A DNA stretch of 64,000 nt from an uncultured Prevotellaceae bacterium (GCA_902800435.1 CADCEQ010000018.1:1-64000); one strand, 5' to 3'. Numbered from the stretch's first letter, positions 16,639 through 27,795 are shown. Translations and numbers: made by a program. Notes: generated from the letters alone by a model not told the origin.

Positions 16639-18222
16639 ATGAAAAAGGTATTATATGTATTGTTGTCCCTCACGATGTGTATGTTTGCATCATGCGGGAA
16701 AGATGATGATGTTGCTCCGGAACCGCAGCCGCAGCCGGAGCCGGAACCGATAGTTGTTAAATATGCCAAGTATGAAACGAACGATGACTACGTGGATCTG
16801 GGTGTCGGCAATTTCATGATTGCCACCAAGAACTTAGGCGCAAAGCGGCCTGAGGACACGGGCTACTTCTTTGCCTGGGGCGAGACAGAACCCAAGGAGG
16901 TCTATTCGTGGGAAACGTATAAGTTGCAAACCTCCCCAACATATTATAAGGAAGGTGAACTTCTTCAAGCTCAGAATGATGCTGCAACGGTTATCTTAGG
17001 CGAGGGATGGCGCCTGCCGACAGTTGATGAAGTGAAGTACCTTGAGGATTCATATACTACCGACGACAATTGTTCCAGGATGAGACCCACCATCAGCAAC
17101 GGCGTTTACGGCTACCAGCTGATAGGACCCAACGGTAACTCGGTATTCTTTCCGTCTACCGGACGAATGCAGGGCAACGAACTGATAACCTGGGACAACG
17201 ACACTAAGATGTGGTGCAAGAATAGTGCGAAGGGCAGGTCGTTGGAAGTCTTAACTATCGAACTGACTGGTGTTTCAACCTTTTGGACCGTTGACAGGTG
17301 CGAGGGTCTGCCCATACGTCCTGTAAAAGAACGGGGGGCTGCGCCTGACACCGTGTATCTGAAACTGAACGTCCTTGACCGCAACATTGCGGAAGCCCAA
17401 CAGCTGCTGAACACCATCAATCCCGAGGAATATAGTGCAGCGAGCTATCAGGCGCTTGAAAGGAACCATCAGCATGCTGTCGCCATGAGAGCATTTGTGA
17501 TTGAGAACGACGGACAGAAGAAACACGCCTACTTAGGCAATATTAATAAGGTGAATATGGAGCTGCAGGATTCCATCGACTATGCATCCCATTTCCTGCG
17601 TATGGCTATCGTCGAACTGGATCGTTTGCCCAAGGCCAGCGACATCAAGGCTGTAGACCTCGGACTGTCTGTGCGTTGGGCGTCGGCCAATTTAGGAGCG
17701 CGCACGGAAACCGAAAACGGCTTTTACATTGCGTGGGGCGAGCTGGCTCCCAAACAAGGACGTTACGAATGGGAAAGCTATAAGCTGTGCAAGGAAGTGT
17801 ACGAAGGCAACCGGGATTTCAGCAAGTTCTCAAAATACGTGACTGACAGCCGATGGGGCGTGGTGGACGGAAAGACACGGCTCGACCTTGAGGACGATGC
17901 TGCCCACGAGTTCCTGGGCGGCGACTGGCGCATACCCACCCCAGAGGAGTTTCAGGAACTTGTGGACAACTGTACTTTCGAGAACGTGCTGCTGAATGGC
18001 CATACTGTGATGAAGGCGACGGGCCCTAACGGCAACTGCATCTATTTCCCACATTCAGGGTCTACTCATGTGGTGGACGAAATATACTGTTGGACCACAG
18101 ACATGAGCCCCGGCGCCAATCAGCACGCCATCTGTTATTCTATCCAGTCTTTTTTTGGAGAGGGATACCAAACGTGGGAAGACCGATATGTCGGTATGAC
18201 CATCCGTGCGGTTTGTCCGTGA
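16639..18222 (+). CDS. Lipoprotein with two FISUMP-like domains
   Basis: 527 aa. The signal peptide MKKVLYVLLSLTMCMFASC has lipobox Cys 19, followed by a Pro/Glu linker (PEPQPQPEPEP). Two Fib_succ_major-type domains: ~50-230 (YVDLGVGNFMIATKNLGAKRPEDTGYFFAWGE, WRLPTVDEVKYL, NGNSVFFPSTG) and ~335-527 (AVDLGLSVRWASANLGARTETENGFYIAWGE, WRIPTPEEFQEL, NGNCIYFPHSG). A helical stretch (~240-325) separates them. Last gene of the operon that begins at 12758. FISUMP domains are widespread in gut and rumen Bacteroidota surface proteins without an assigned biochemical activity; binding or display at the cell surface is inferred. Confidence 0.82.
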   Translation: MKKVLYVLLSLTMCMFASCGKDDDVAPEPQPQPEPEPIVVKYAKYETNDDYVDLGVGNFMIATKNLGAKRPEDTGYFFAWGETEPKEVYSWETYKLQTSPTYYKEGELLQAQNDAATVILGEGWRLPTVDEVKYLEDSYTTDDNCSRMRPTISNGVYGYQLIGPNGNSVFFPSTGRMQGNELITWDNDTKMWCKNSAKGRSLEVLTIELTGVSTFWTVDRCEGLPIRPVKERGAAPDTVYLKLNVLDRNIAEAQQLLNTINPEEYSAASYQALERNHQHAVAMRAFVIENDGQKKHAYLGNINKVNMELQDSIDYASHFLRMAIVELDRLPKASDIKAVDLGLSVRWASANLGARTETENGFYIAWGELAPKQGRYEWESYKLCKEVYEGNRDFSKFSKYVTDSRWGVVDGKTRLDLEDDAAHEFLGGDWRIPTPEEFQELVDNCTFENVLLNGHTVMKATGPNGNCIYFPHSGSTHVVDEIYCWTTDMSPGANQHAICYSIQSFFGEGYQTWEDRYVGMTIRAVCP

Positions 18223-18257
18223 TGGTTGCGAGGGTAGCGAGGTATGGACTACATGCC

Positions 18258-19907
18258 TTATTTCTTGCTCCTGTAGAATTTCTCGAGTGTGCGGTAGGCG
18301 TTCTCCTTCTCAGGCGAGGCGACTTCCTTTGATTCTACGTCAATCTTCATCACGGGTGCGGCATCGAGATTCTCCTTCGTGATGGCCGTCCACTGGGGAA
18401 GGTCCTTACCGTTGGGATTGCCCGTCTTGCAGAAGTTTGCGTAGTACGTCAGGAACAGCTTCGAGATGGCGTAGTCCTCCTCCTGCCAGTCGTAGAACTC
18501 GTTGGTGTCGAGGGTTCCCATGGCATACTCGATGTCGGCAGAGTGAACGGCACCGGGAGCAATCGTAGGCTGCTGAGCCTCTGCCTTCTTCTCTTCAGCG
18601 GTCTTCTCACGCACACCACCGGCCAAGCCTCCCGTCTTGTCGCCCATCTTCTCTGAAACCTGCGGGCGCGGGTGCATGTAGTGGTAGCGGTAGACGGGCA
18701 GGCCGGTCTTAGCGTGGTAGTCGCAGACCTTCCAGGTGGGGAAGCCCGTGAAGAGGTCGGAGACGAGATCGAAGCCTTTCTGAGTCATGACGTCTTCGTC
18801 GGTCGTGATGCCGTAAGCCTCAAAGATTTCGTCGGTCGAGTTGCCAAACTGCGCTTTCAGGGCGTTCTTGTAGTTCTGCAGGGTAGGAGTCTGCCCCTGG
18901 AGTGCCTGCATGGGATGGGATTCGAGGGAGTTCCAGCCTGCGAGCAGCGGCACCTGGGCCTGCTCGCCACGCTCGAACACGGCGTCGGCACTCTCGGTCA
19001 TGAAGAGGCCGTCGAGTACCAGCCTTGACATGCCTACGGGAGGGAAGGCCTTCTCGAGTGAGTCTGCATCTATCGCCCTGGCATCTGCTATACTGGCTAT
19101 GCCTGCCCACTTGAGGAGGCGTGCACCTGCGGAGTCGGCTTCAGCCTGCGTGAGAGGCTTATTGGGCATCACCTCGGCACCTGAGGAGAGCATGGCGCCG
19201 GCAATCATATCCTTGGAGAGGGGCGAGCACATCAGGAGCGAAACGCTGAAAGAACCAGCCGACTCGCCCACGATGGTGATGCGGTCGGGATTGCCGCCAA
19301 ATGCAGCGATGTTCTCCTTCACCCACTTGATGGCAGCCACCTGGTCGAGGTAGCCGTAGTTGCCACTTCCCTTGTAGTCGGAGGCTGCCGTAAGCTCCGG
19401 GTGGGCGAAGAAACCGAATACACCCTCGCGGTAGTTGGCCGTGACGCCGATGACGCCTTCTTTGGCAATGGCGGAGCCGTCGTAGCGGGGCTCACTGCCC
19501 GAACCGGCTATAAGTCCGCCGCCATTGAAGTAAATCAGTACGGGCAGGGCGTCGGCTGCGGTCTTTGCCGTCGTCCAGATGTTCAGGTAGAGACAGTCCT
19601 CGCTGCGGCCAGGGCCTCGGAACTGCATATCGCCGAAGATATCGAGCTGCATGGGGTCGTTGCCGAATGTCTTGGCTTCACGAACGCCCTCCCAGGCCTG
19701 TAAGGGCTGTGGCGCCTTCCAGCGGAGCTCGCCAACGGGAGCCTGGGCGAAGGGTACGCCGAGGAACTTCTTCACGCCGTCCTCCTCGAAGCCCTCAAGG
19801 ACGCCATACTGGGTTTTCACCTGGAGAGTGACTTCATCTCCCTTCTGTGTGCAAGCGCTAAAGCAGCACAATGCTGCCATAGCCGTCATTATAATGGTCT
19901 TTTTCAT
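18258..19907 (-). CDS. Type B carboxylesterase, lipoprotein
   Basis: 549 aa. Signal peptide MKKTIIMTAMAALCCFSAC with lipobox Cys 19. Carboxylesterase family hallmarks: YGVLEGFEEDGVKKFLGVPFAQAPVGELRWKAP near the N-terminus, EDCLYLNIW, the oxyanion GGG (FNGGGL) and the nucleophile elbow GESAGS with Ser at ~216. Hydrolyses ester bonds at the cell envelope; on plant fibre the likely targets are acetyl or feruloyl esters, but the natural substrate cannot be read from sequence. Same strand as and 80 bp downstream of the GH3 gene, so the two may be co-transcribed. The leader between them is a run of 9-bp repeats (19911-19985). Confidence 0.88.
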   Translation of the reverse strand: MKKTIIMTAMAALCCFSACTQKGDEVTLQVKTQYGVLEGFEEDGVKKFLGVPFAQAPVGELRWKAPQPLQAWEGVREAKTFGNDPMQLDIFGDMQFRGPGRSEDCLYLNIWTTAKTAADALPVLIYFNGGGLIAGSGSEPRYDGSAIAKEGVIGVTANYREGVFGFFAHPELTAASDYKGSGNYGYLDQVAAIKWVKENIAAFGGNPDRITIVGESAGSFSVSLLMCSPLSKDMIAGAMLSSGAEVMPNKPLTQAEADSAGARLLKWAGIASIADARAIDADSLEKAFPPVGMSRLVLDGLFMTESADAVFERGEQAQVPLLAGWNSLESHPMQALQGQTPTLQNYKNALKAQFGNSTDEIFEAYGITTDEDVMTQKGFDLVSDLFTGFPTWKVCDYHAKTGLPVYRYHYMHPRPQVSEKMGDKTGGLAGGVREKTAEEKKAEAQQPTIAPGAVHSADIEYAMGTLDTNEFYDWQEEDYAISKLFLTYYANFCKTGNPNGKDLPQWTAITKENLDAAPVMKIDVESKEVASPEKENAYRTLEKFYRSKK

Positions 19908-19910
19908 TTT

Positions 19911-19985
19911 CGTTATTTCGATGTTTCGATGTTTCGATATTTCGATGCTTCGATGTTTCGATGTTTCGATGCTTCGGGATTTCGG
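19911..19985. repeat. 9-bp tandem repeat forming the spacer and leader of the carboxylesterase gene
   Basis: About eight degenerate copies of TTCGATGTT on the plus strand (AACATCGAA on the coding strand) fill the 80-bp gap between the GH3 stop and the esterase ATG. Copies differ at one or two bases (TTCGATATT, TTCGATGCT). Slippage could change leader length. Confidence 0.85.
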
Positions 19986-19987
19986 GA

Positions 19988-22342
19988 TTATCTGCGCAGC
20001 AGATTCATCTGGACTTGTGGCTTCATCACGTCATTGACCTTGGTCTGCTGAGCCTTGGCGTTGGCGGTGAGGGTAGCCTTGATGTCCTGCGATGAGGCTC
20101 CTACGAGGAACTGGTATTCGCCCTCGGCCACCACCCATGCGGAGGCGGCCTCGTCGAACGATGCCAAGTCGGCAGCCTTTACCGTCATGGTAACGGTCTC
20201 GCTCTCGCCAGCCTTCAAGGCCTTGGTCTTGGCAAATGCCTTCAGCTCCTTGGAGGGCTTGTTGGCAGCCTTGTTGTCAGGAGCAGAGATGTAGAGTTCA
20301 ACAACTTCCTTGCCCTCGCGCTCGCCAGTATTCTTAATGGTCACGCTGACCTCGTAGCTGTCGCCCTTCTCGGCAATCTTGGCGTCGCTATACTCGAAGG
20401 TGGTGTAGCTCAGTCCGTAACCGAAGGGATAGCTCACGGGCACGTCGAAGGAGTCGAAGTAGCGGTAGCCCACGTAGATGTCCTCCTCGTAGTCGGTAAA
20501 GTCGACGTTCTTCACGTTGCCCCTCTCGCCTGTGTTCATAAAGTCGACGCGGGCCGTCTGGTCAACGGGGAAGTTCTTCGATGAGTAGGCGTCGCTGAAC
20601 TTCACGGGCCAGGTCATGGTGAACTTGCCCGAAGGCGACTGACGGCCGCTGAGCACGTCGACCACGCTGTTGCCGCCCTCCTGACCGGCCTGCCAGGCGC
20701 AGAGAATGGCATCAGGCAGGTCCTTCCACGAAGCAGTCTCGATGACGCCGCCGATGTTCAGCAGCACCACCACCTGTTTGCCCGCCTTGTGATAGACGTC
20801 GCACACCTGCTGGAGCAGCTGACGCTCGGAGACGCTGAGGTTGAAGTCGGACGACTTGCGGTCGAGGAACTCACCGGAGATGCGGCCGAGTGTGATGACG
20901 GCGATGTCGGCCGTCTCTGCCTGCTTTGCCAGCACGTCGGCAGTAAAACTCATTTCAGCGGGCAGTCCGGCAGGCATGAAGCGCATCATCATGGCGCGCT
21001 CCTTGTCGGTCTTTTCAATCTCGGCAATCTCTGCCTCGCGGGCCTTGCGGTAGTCGTTCCAGAAGGTCTCGTAGGCCGTCTTCAGCTCGTCACTGACGGT
21101 ATAGCCGCCGTTCTTCAGACCGTCGAGCAGTGATACGACGTAGGCGTGGTTGACGTTGCCAGAGCCAGTGCCGCCGGCTATGAAGTCGTAGGAGGTGTTG
21201 CCATAGAGAGCCACGTTTTTGATGCTTGCGGCAAACGGGAGAGCCTGGCTGTTCTTCATGAGCACCATACCCTCGGCGGCTGACTGGCGAGTGACGGCAG
21301 CGTGAGCCTCGAGGTCGGGCTTGTTCGAGTACTGATAGCCCTGATAGCGTGGCGTCTTCTCCACAAGGTTCAGAATGCGCTGAACGCTGCGGTCGAGATC
21401 GGCCTCGGCGAGCTTGCCACTCTTCACGCCGGCCACGATGGAGTCAAACTGCTCGTCCTTACCCGGCTGCAGCATGTCGTTGCCTGCCCACATCTGTACG
21501 GCGCCGTCCTTGCCACCGAACCAGTCGGTCATCACCGTTCCCTCGTAGCCCCACTCGTCGCGCAGGATGGTCTGCACCAGATCCTTGCTCTCTGAGGTGT
21601 AGACACCGTTTATATAATTATAGGAGGTCATCACCGTCCATGGCTTTGCCTCCTTGATGGCAATCTCGAAGCCCTTCAGGTAGATTTCGCGAAGGGCACG
21701 CTGCGACATGCGGGCGTCGTTCTTCATGCGGTTGGTCTCCTGGTTGTTGGCAGCGAAGTGCTTGATGCTCGTGCCGACGTCGTTCTTCTGTACGCCGGTA
21801 ATATAGGCCGCAGCCGTCTTGCCTGCCACTACGGGGTCCTCGGAATAGTATTCGAAGTTGCGGCCGCAGAGCGGATTGCGCATGATGTTGAGTGCCGGAG
21901 CCAGCAGCACGTCGGCGCCATACTCCTTCACCTCTTCACCGATGGCCTGGCCCACCTGCTCAATGAGCTGCGTGTTCCAAGTCGAGGCCAGTAGCGTGCC
22001 GATGGGGAAGTGGGTGCAGTAGTAAGTGGCCGAGTCGCCCTCGCGGGTGGCATCGATGCGCAGTCCGGCAGGCCCGTCGGCCAGTACGATGGCTGGAATT
22101 CCGAGCGAGTCGAGAGGGTAGGTGGTGCCGGCGGCACCGGGCACAAGATTGCGTGTGGCGCCAATCACGGCGGCATTGCCTGAGAATCCTGCCATGCCAG
22201 TACCGATGACGAAGTGGGCCTTGTCTTCGAGCGAGAGCTTGATCATCACTTCTTCCTGGTCGATGGTGTTCTTGGTTACTTTGTCAGATGTCGTACAGCC
22301 GATGGCAAGGGCTGCAACAGCGAATAAAGCTACTTTCTTCAT
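19988..22342 (-). CDS. Glycoside hydrolase family 3 beta-glucosidase-type lipoprotein
   Basis: 784 aa. Signal peptide MKKVALFAVAALAIGC with lipobox Cys 16. GH3 N-terminal barrel: LADGPAGLR, FPIGTLLASTWN, GADVLLAPALNIMRNPLCGRNFEYYSEDP and IKHFAANNQE; the nucleophile Asp is in VMTDWFGG (residue ~273). The C-terminal alpha/beta domain ends in a fibronectin-III-like domain (SVTIKNTGEREGKEVVELYIS). Releases terminal beta-linked glucose or related sugars from oligosaccharides in the periplasm or at the surface. Transcribed from its own promoter (22374-22404) and divergent from the CE6-CE1 esterase gene, consistent with joint use in hemicellulose breakdown. Exact linkage preference not inferable. 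Confidence 0.92.
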   Translation of the reverse strand: MKKVALFAVAALAIGCTTSDKVTKNTIDQEEVMIKLSLEDKAHFVIGTGMAGFSGNAAVIGATRNLVPGAAGTTYPLDSLGIPAIVLADGPAGLRIDATREGDSATYYCTHFPIGTLLASTWNTQLIEQVGQAIGEEVKEYGADVLLAPALNIMRNPLCGRNFEYYSEDPVVAGKTAAAYITGVQKNDVGTSIKHFAANNQETNRMKNDARMSQRALREIYLKGFEIAIKEAKPWTVMTSYNYINGVYTSESKDLVQTILRDEWGYEGTVMTDWFGGKDGAVQMWAGNDMLQPGKDEQFDSIVAGVKSGKLAEADLDRSVQRILNLVEKTPRYQGYQYSNKPDLEAHAAVTRQSAAEGMVLMKNSQALPFAASIKNVALYGNTSYDFIAGGTGSGNVNHAYVVSLLDGLKNGGYTVSDELKTAYETFWNDYRKAREAEIAEIEKTDKERAMMMRFMPAGLPAEMSFTADVLAKQAETADIAVITLGRISGEFLDRKSSDFNLSVSERQLLQQVCDVYHKAGKQVVVLLNIGGVIETASWKDLPDAILCAWQAGQEGGNSVVDVLSGRQSPSGKFTMTWPVKFSDAYSSKNFPVDQTARVDFMNTGERGNVKNVDFTDYEEDIYVGYRYFDSFDVPVSYPFGYGLSYTTFEYSDAKIAEKGDSYEVSVTIKNTGEREGKEVVELYISAPDNKAANKPSKELKAFAKTKALKAGESETVTMTVKAADLASFDEAASAWVVAEGEYQFLVGASSQDIKATLTANAKAQQTKVNDVMKPQVQMNLLRR

Positions 22343-22373
22343 AGTTTTTTAGCGTTTTAGTTATTGGATGCTG

Positions 22374-22404
22374 CAAAGTTACACATTTTTTCTGATATGG
22401 CAAA
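22374..22404 (-). promoter_or_regulatory. Promoter of the GH3 gene
   Basis: On the minus strand TTTG (22401-22404) and TAACTTTG (22374-22381), spacing 19. The ATG lies 31 nt further on. Confidence 0.75.
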
Positions 22405-22439
22405 GTTTTTGGCGAAGTTACAAAAAAAAAAACTTCTGA

Positions 22440-24554
<2,115 letters not shown>

Positions 24555-24582
24555 CGGCTACTGCTTAGCGACTACGAATTTT

Positions 24583-24644
24583 ACGAATTATACGAATTGC
24601 CAAAGTCCCTGTTCGTCAGCAAGGCTTCAATTCGTATAATTCGT
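24583..24644. terminator. Hairpin between convergent genes
   Basis: ACGAATTATACGAATTG (24583-24599) and CAATTCGTATAATTCGT (24628-24644) are a perfect 17-bp inverted repeat lying between two converging genes. It is placed like a bidirectional terminator but has no clean T-run, so function is inferred. Confidence 0.5.
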
Positions 24645-24662
24645 GAAATACGTTTGTTTGTG

Positions 24663-26372
24663 CTATAGCGCAAACTTTAGCGTCCTGTCACCAAGAGCCA
24701 GCAAATACACTTGCCCCTTTGGCAGAGTAATCTTATGGGTACTGTCGTTAATGACGGTATTCGCTACGGGTAAGCCATTTGCACCATACACAATACAGCG
24801 ACTCTGCGGCTCAGCGTTGTAGATAACAACGCCATCGTCAACTACCTTGATGTCTGTCTTTGACTGCCTGGCAGAAAATGTGCCCGACGTGTTGTCTTTC
24901 TCGTAAACGATAGTTATGGTGGCATCATTCATTATGGCTGGTGTCGTATAAACGTTACCGCTCTTTATAAGCGAAGATATATCTGTACCGTCCATCGTTG
25001 CCGTAAGGATTTTCCAACCAGTCTCTGGCTGGATGGATAGTTCTTGTCTTGTACCCTGTTTCAGTTTCAACTTCGTTAATCCTCGTCCGTCTTTCATTGT
25101 AAGCCATACGAATTGTTCCGACTCGCCTCCAGCCTCTTCGATCTTGAGAAACTCTCGCCAGCCGTCAAAGCGTATGTAGAGATCTTTCGTACTAGCAGGT
25201 ACATACAGTACCCCATTACGAAGCGTGTTTTTAGAGAAGACATCTCTTTTACAGTTAAATGGCTCGGTTATCTCAGAACGTACAGCCAGAAGATTATCAC
25301 AATAAAGGAAAGCACCCTCTCCTATACTTGAAACACTTTCTGGAATTGTGATTGAGGTCAGACCGATACAGCCTTCGAACGCATAATTACCAATGGTTGT
25401 CACTGAATTGGGGATAGTCACGCCCGTAAGGCCTGTACAGTACTGGAACGCATAATTACCAATGGTCGTCACTGAATTAGGGATAGTCACACTCGTCAGG
25501 CCGCTACAGTAAGAGAACGCAGAACTACCGATGTTCGTCACGGAATTACCGATGGTCACGCTCGTCAGGCCGCTACAGGCATGGAACGCAGAACTTCCAA
25601 TGCTCGTCACGGAATTGGGGATGGTCACGCTCGTCAGGCCGCTACAGCCAGAGAACGCAGAACTTCCGATGCTCGTCACGGAATTGGGGATGGTCACACT
25701 CGTAAGGCTGCTACAGCGGTAGAAAGCATATTTTGGAATGGACTGTACATTTTCACCAATTCTTATTGAAGTAAGAGAATTACAACCCTCAAATACGGAG
25801 AAATCAGAAGATCCCATAAAACTACAGTTTGTAGCATTATAATTAACGTCTTTTAGGCCTCTACATAAAGCAAACGCACTATAGCCGATGCTCTTCACTG
25901 AATTGCCTATGGTCAAGCTCATCAAGCCACTACAGGAGGCGAACGTTCTATCACCGATACTGGTCACGGAATTGGGGATGGTCACGCTCGTCAGGCCGCT
26001 ACAGCCTTGGAACGCTCCTCTACCGATGCTCGTCACGGAATTGGGGATGTTCACGCTCGTCAGGCCGCTACTGCCAGCGAACGCAGAACTACCGATGCTC
26101 GTCACGGAATTAGGGATGTTCACGCTCGTAAGGCTGCTACATCCTCCGAGCGCTTTGTCACCGATGCTTGTCACGGTATAAGTTTCACCCTCGTACTCCA
26201 CACTCTCAGGGATTTCAATAGTCCCAGTGTAATCCCCCGAAGGCCTGCTCGTAACTTCCGCCACCTTCCCCTTCGGAATCAGGTTGTAGTAAATCCCGCC
26301 AATCTCTACGGCATCAGCTGCTGCGGCAAAGGGTAACAGGGCCATCAGGAGCGATAATAATGTCTGTCTCAT
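24663..26372 (-). CDS. BspA-type leucine-rich repeat surface protein
   Basis: 569 aa. Signal peptide MRQTLLSLLMALLPFAAAADA. A beta-rich lead segment (VEIGGIYYNLIPKGKVAEVT) is followed by at least a dozen ~23-residue LRR_5 units of the form LTSVTIPNSVTSIGSSAFxxCSG over residues ~70-370. The DNA of the units is nearly identical, especially 25530-26160. The C-terminus has a Bacteroidales repeat-type segment (TITIVYEKDN) and a short sorting-like end (QSRCIVYGANGLPVAN...GQVYLLALGDRTLKFAL). BspA-family proteins are adhesins or surface display proteins in oral and gut Bacteroidota; the ligand here is unknown. No promoter of the usual type is evident in the 277 bp upstream. Confidence 0.88.
   Translation of the reverse strand: MRQTLLSLLMALLPFAAAADAVEIGGIYYNLIPKGKVAEVTSRPSGDYTGTIEIPESVEYEGETYTVTSIGDKALGGCSSLTSVNIPNSVTSIGSSAFAGSSGLTSVNIPNSVTSIGRGAFQGCSGLTSVTIPNSVTSIGDRTFASCSGLMSLTIGNSVKSIGYSAFALCRGLKDVNYNATNCSFMGSSDFSVFEGCNSLTSIRIGENVQSIPKYAFYRCSSLTSVTIPNSVTSIGSSAFSGCSGLTSVTIPNSVTSIGSSAFHACSGLTSVTIGNSVTNIGSSAFSYCSGLTSVTIPNSVTTIGNYAFQYCTGLTGVTIPNSVTTIGNYAFEGCIGLTSITIPESVSSIGEGAFLYCDNLLAVRSEITEPFNCKRDVFSKNTLRNGVLYVPASTKDLYIRFDGWREFLKIEEAGGESEQFVWLTMKDGRGLTKLKLKQGTRQELSIQPETGWKILTATMDGTDISSLIKSGNVYTTPAIMNDATITIVYEKDNTSGTFSARQSKTDIKVVDDGVVIYNAEPQSRCIVYGANGLPVANTVINDSTHKITLPKGQVYLLALGDRTLKFAL
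25360..26170 (-). repeat. 69-bp coding repeats in the LRR gene
   Basis: Near-identical 69-bp units (23 codons) within the LRR gene, for instance three consecutive units between 25550 and 25720 and three more between 25960 and 26130. They suit recombination-driven change in repeat number. Confidence 0.8.
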
Positions 26373-26649
26373 AATTGTTATGTTGTTCGTTATTGTTATT
26401 ATTTCTTGAAAATGAAAAACGTGGACAATTTACTTCGTCTACGTTTCCGAGGTGTTGGGGACAACCTAATCATCTTAAACGAGTAAAAGTCCACGCCATC
26501 AGGCGCGAACTTCCTACTTTCGTTCTTGATGATTTCCTTCCAATTCCCCAATCTTTCGGAAACAAGAAACTAAAAGTGGATGTTCATCCTATATGTCCAT
26601 TTTTATCTTTCTTCAGCCCATAGGCATTATCAGTTTTGTTGGTTCAACA

Positions 26650-26943
26650 TTATTTCTTATATTTCTTACTGAACAGGTCGGAATGAGTGCCTGTATTCAG
26701 CATTATGAGTATCAACTCCTGATCGTGCTGCTCCCAGATTAGCAACCAGTTGGGTTGGATGTGGCATTCCCACTGACCTTTGCGGGCACCGTGCAACTTG
26801 TGTGGTTTGTATTCTGATGGCAGGCGTCCGTCGCGTTCGAGTAAAGACATAACTTTACGCAAGTCGTCCATTGGATAACCCCGCTTGATGCAACGTGCCA
26901 TATCTCTATCAAAAGAGTTGGTCGTCTTAATCGTGTATGCCAT
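26650..26943 (-). CDS. YafQ/RelE-superfamily mRNA-interferase toxin
   Basis: 97 aa: MAYTIKTTNSFDRDMARCIKRG..., the usual YafQ length. Family pattern visible: LPSEYKPHKLHG, then WECHIQPNWLLIWEQ, then LNTGTHSDLF. In E. coli YafQ the active site includes two His, Asp, Trp and a C-terminal His; here the His positions and the Trp are kept, but the usual Asp of P-D-W is Asn (P-N-W). The gene overlaps the upstream antitoxin gene by one base (TGATG), typical of coupled type II toxin-antitoxin operons. Expected action: ribosome-dependent mRNA cleavage when free of antitoxin. The Asp-to-Asn change may weaken it; that is inference. Confidence 0.85.
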   Translation of the reverse strand: MAYTIKTTNSFDRDMARCIKRGYPMDDLRKVMSLLERDGRLPSEYKPHKLHGARKGQWECHIQPNWLLIWEQHDQELILIMLNTGTHSDLFSKKYKK

Positions 26944-27173
26944 CAGAGTCCGAAGCTTTTGAAATACTCGTCTACAGAGGCATGGGTTGTAACACGCCCT
27001 TCGTCCAGGTCACGGAGTGAAAGTTCATAGGACGAATAACGCTTGCGGCGCGGTACGGTGATTTTACCGACGCCTTTGAGCATGCTGATGGCGCGCTTGA
27101 TGTCCTTCAGCATCGACATGTCTTCGATGTTTACCAATATTTGGCCTTCTGCCGGCACTGTTGTTGCTTGCAT
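26943..27173 (-). CDS. Antitoxin partner of the YafQ-type toxin
   Basis: 76 aa. The N-terminal half (ILVNIEDMSMLKDIKRAISMLKGVGKITVPRR) should provide dimerisation or DNA binding. The C-terminal half (SLRDLDEGRVTTHASVDEYFKSFGL) looks like the flexible toxin-wrapping tail. It lacks an obvious DinJ-like ribbon-helix-helix start and belongs to the Bacteroidota-type partners of YafQ toxins. First gene of the pair, with its own promoter at 27201-27231 on the minus strand; autoregulation is expected from the family. Confidence 0.78.
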   Translation of the reverse strand: MQATTVPAEGQILVNIEDMSMLKDIKRAISMLKGVGKITVPRRKRYSSYELSLRDLDEGRVTTHASVDEYFKSFGL

Positions 27174-27200
27174 ATTGTATCAGTTTATTATTGTCGCCTG

Positions 27201-27231
27201 CAAATTTAGCGAATAATTCTGAACTGACAAA
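27201..27231 (-). promoter_or_regulatory. Promoter of the toxin-antitoxin pair
   Basis: Minus strand TTTG (27228-27231) and TAAATTTG (27201-27208), spacing 19; the antitoxin ATG is 27 nt downstream. Confidence 0.78.
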
Positions 27232-27337
27232 GGAAAACGGGGAAAAAGTTTGCCAGGGGAAGACAAACTGTCTAAACCCTAAGATTAGTTGACTCGGTTA
27301 AACAATAAACTTTATATAGGTTGACTCTCACTGTTTT

Positions 27338-27540
27338 AACCTCATAACCTCACTTGAATGCTTGAAACACCGATGTACACAGGGGTTTCAGGAGGTGAGG
27401 TTACTCGTGGAAACCTCACTTGAACCTCACTTTGTTGGGCGAGTGAGGTTGAGGTGAGGTTGGGGGTGAGGTTAGGAGTGAGGTTCGGGAATCGTGAAAC
27501 GCTTTGTGAATCGGGGTTTCAGGAGGGTGGAGTGAGGTTA
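27338..27540. repeat. Cluster of AACCTCAC / GTGAGGTT octamers
   Basis: An octamer-like motif appears many times, first as AACCTCAC (27338-27430) and then mostly as GTGAGGTT or GAGGTT (27440-27540). It forms interspersed direct and inverted copies with irregular 5-20 bp spacing. No coding sequence is supported here. Confidence 0.7.
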
Positions 27541-27577
27541 AAGGCGGTTTTGCGTTAATTCGCACGAGGTGGCGGCT

Positions 27578-27715
27578 CATAATGCTGAGGCGGCGGTTCA
27601 TGATGCTGAGGCGGCGGGTTAGCAGGCTTAACCCGCCGGGTTGAGGGGCTTAACCCGGCGGGTAACTGGTCGTTTGGTGCCGGGTAACGAGGCGTTTGGT
27701 GCCGGTAAAGTCTGT
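27578..27715. repeat. Competing hairpins and short direct repeats upstream of the beta-barrel gene
   Basis: A 21-bp direct repeat (CTGAGGCGGCGGTTCATGAT type) at about 27578-27620 leads into two hairpins that share sequence. Hairpin 1: GGCGGGTTA (27613-27621) with TAACCCGCC (27629-27637). Hairpin 2: CCCGCCGGGTT (27632-27642) with AACCCGGCGGG (27652-27662). Only one can form at a time. A direct repeat around CGTTTGGTGCCGG follows at 27671-27706. Function unproven. Confidence 0.6.
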
Positions 27716-27795
27716 TGGGCGAAAAAAGTGTGGAAAAGATTAAACCTTTTTGGGCTGGTGGCGTCAAAGATGCAGAAGATTTAGCTAAATTTGTA

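Noticed and set aside
26375..26623. 82-codon open frame between the LRR gene and the toxin gene
   Set aside because: No promoter and no recognisable motif; could be a remnant but cannot be supported.
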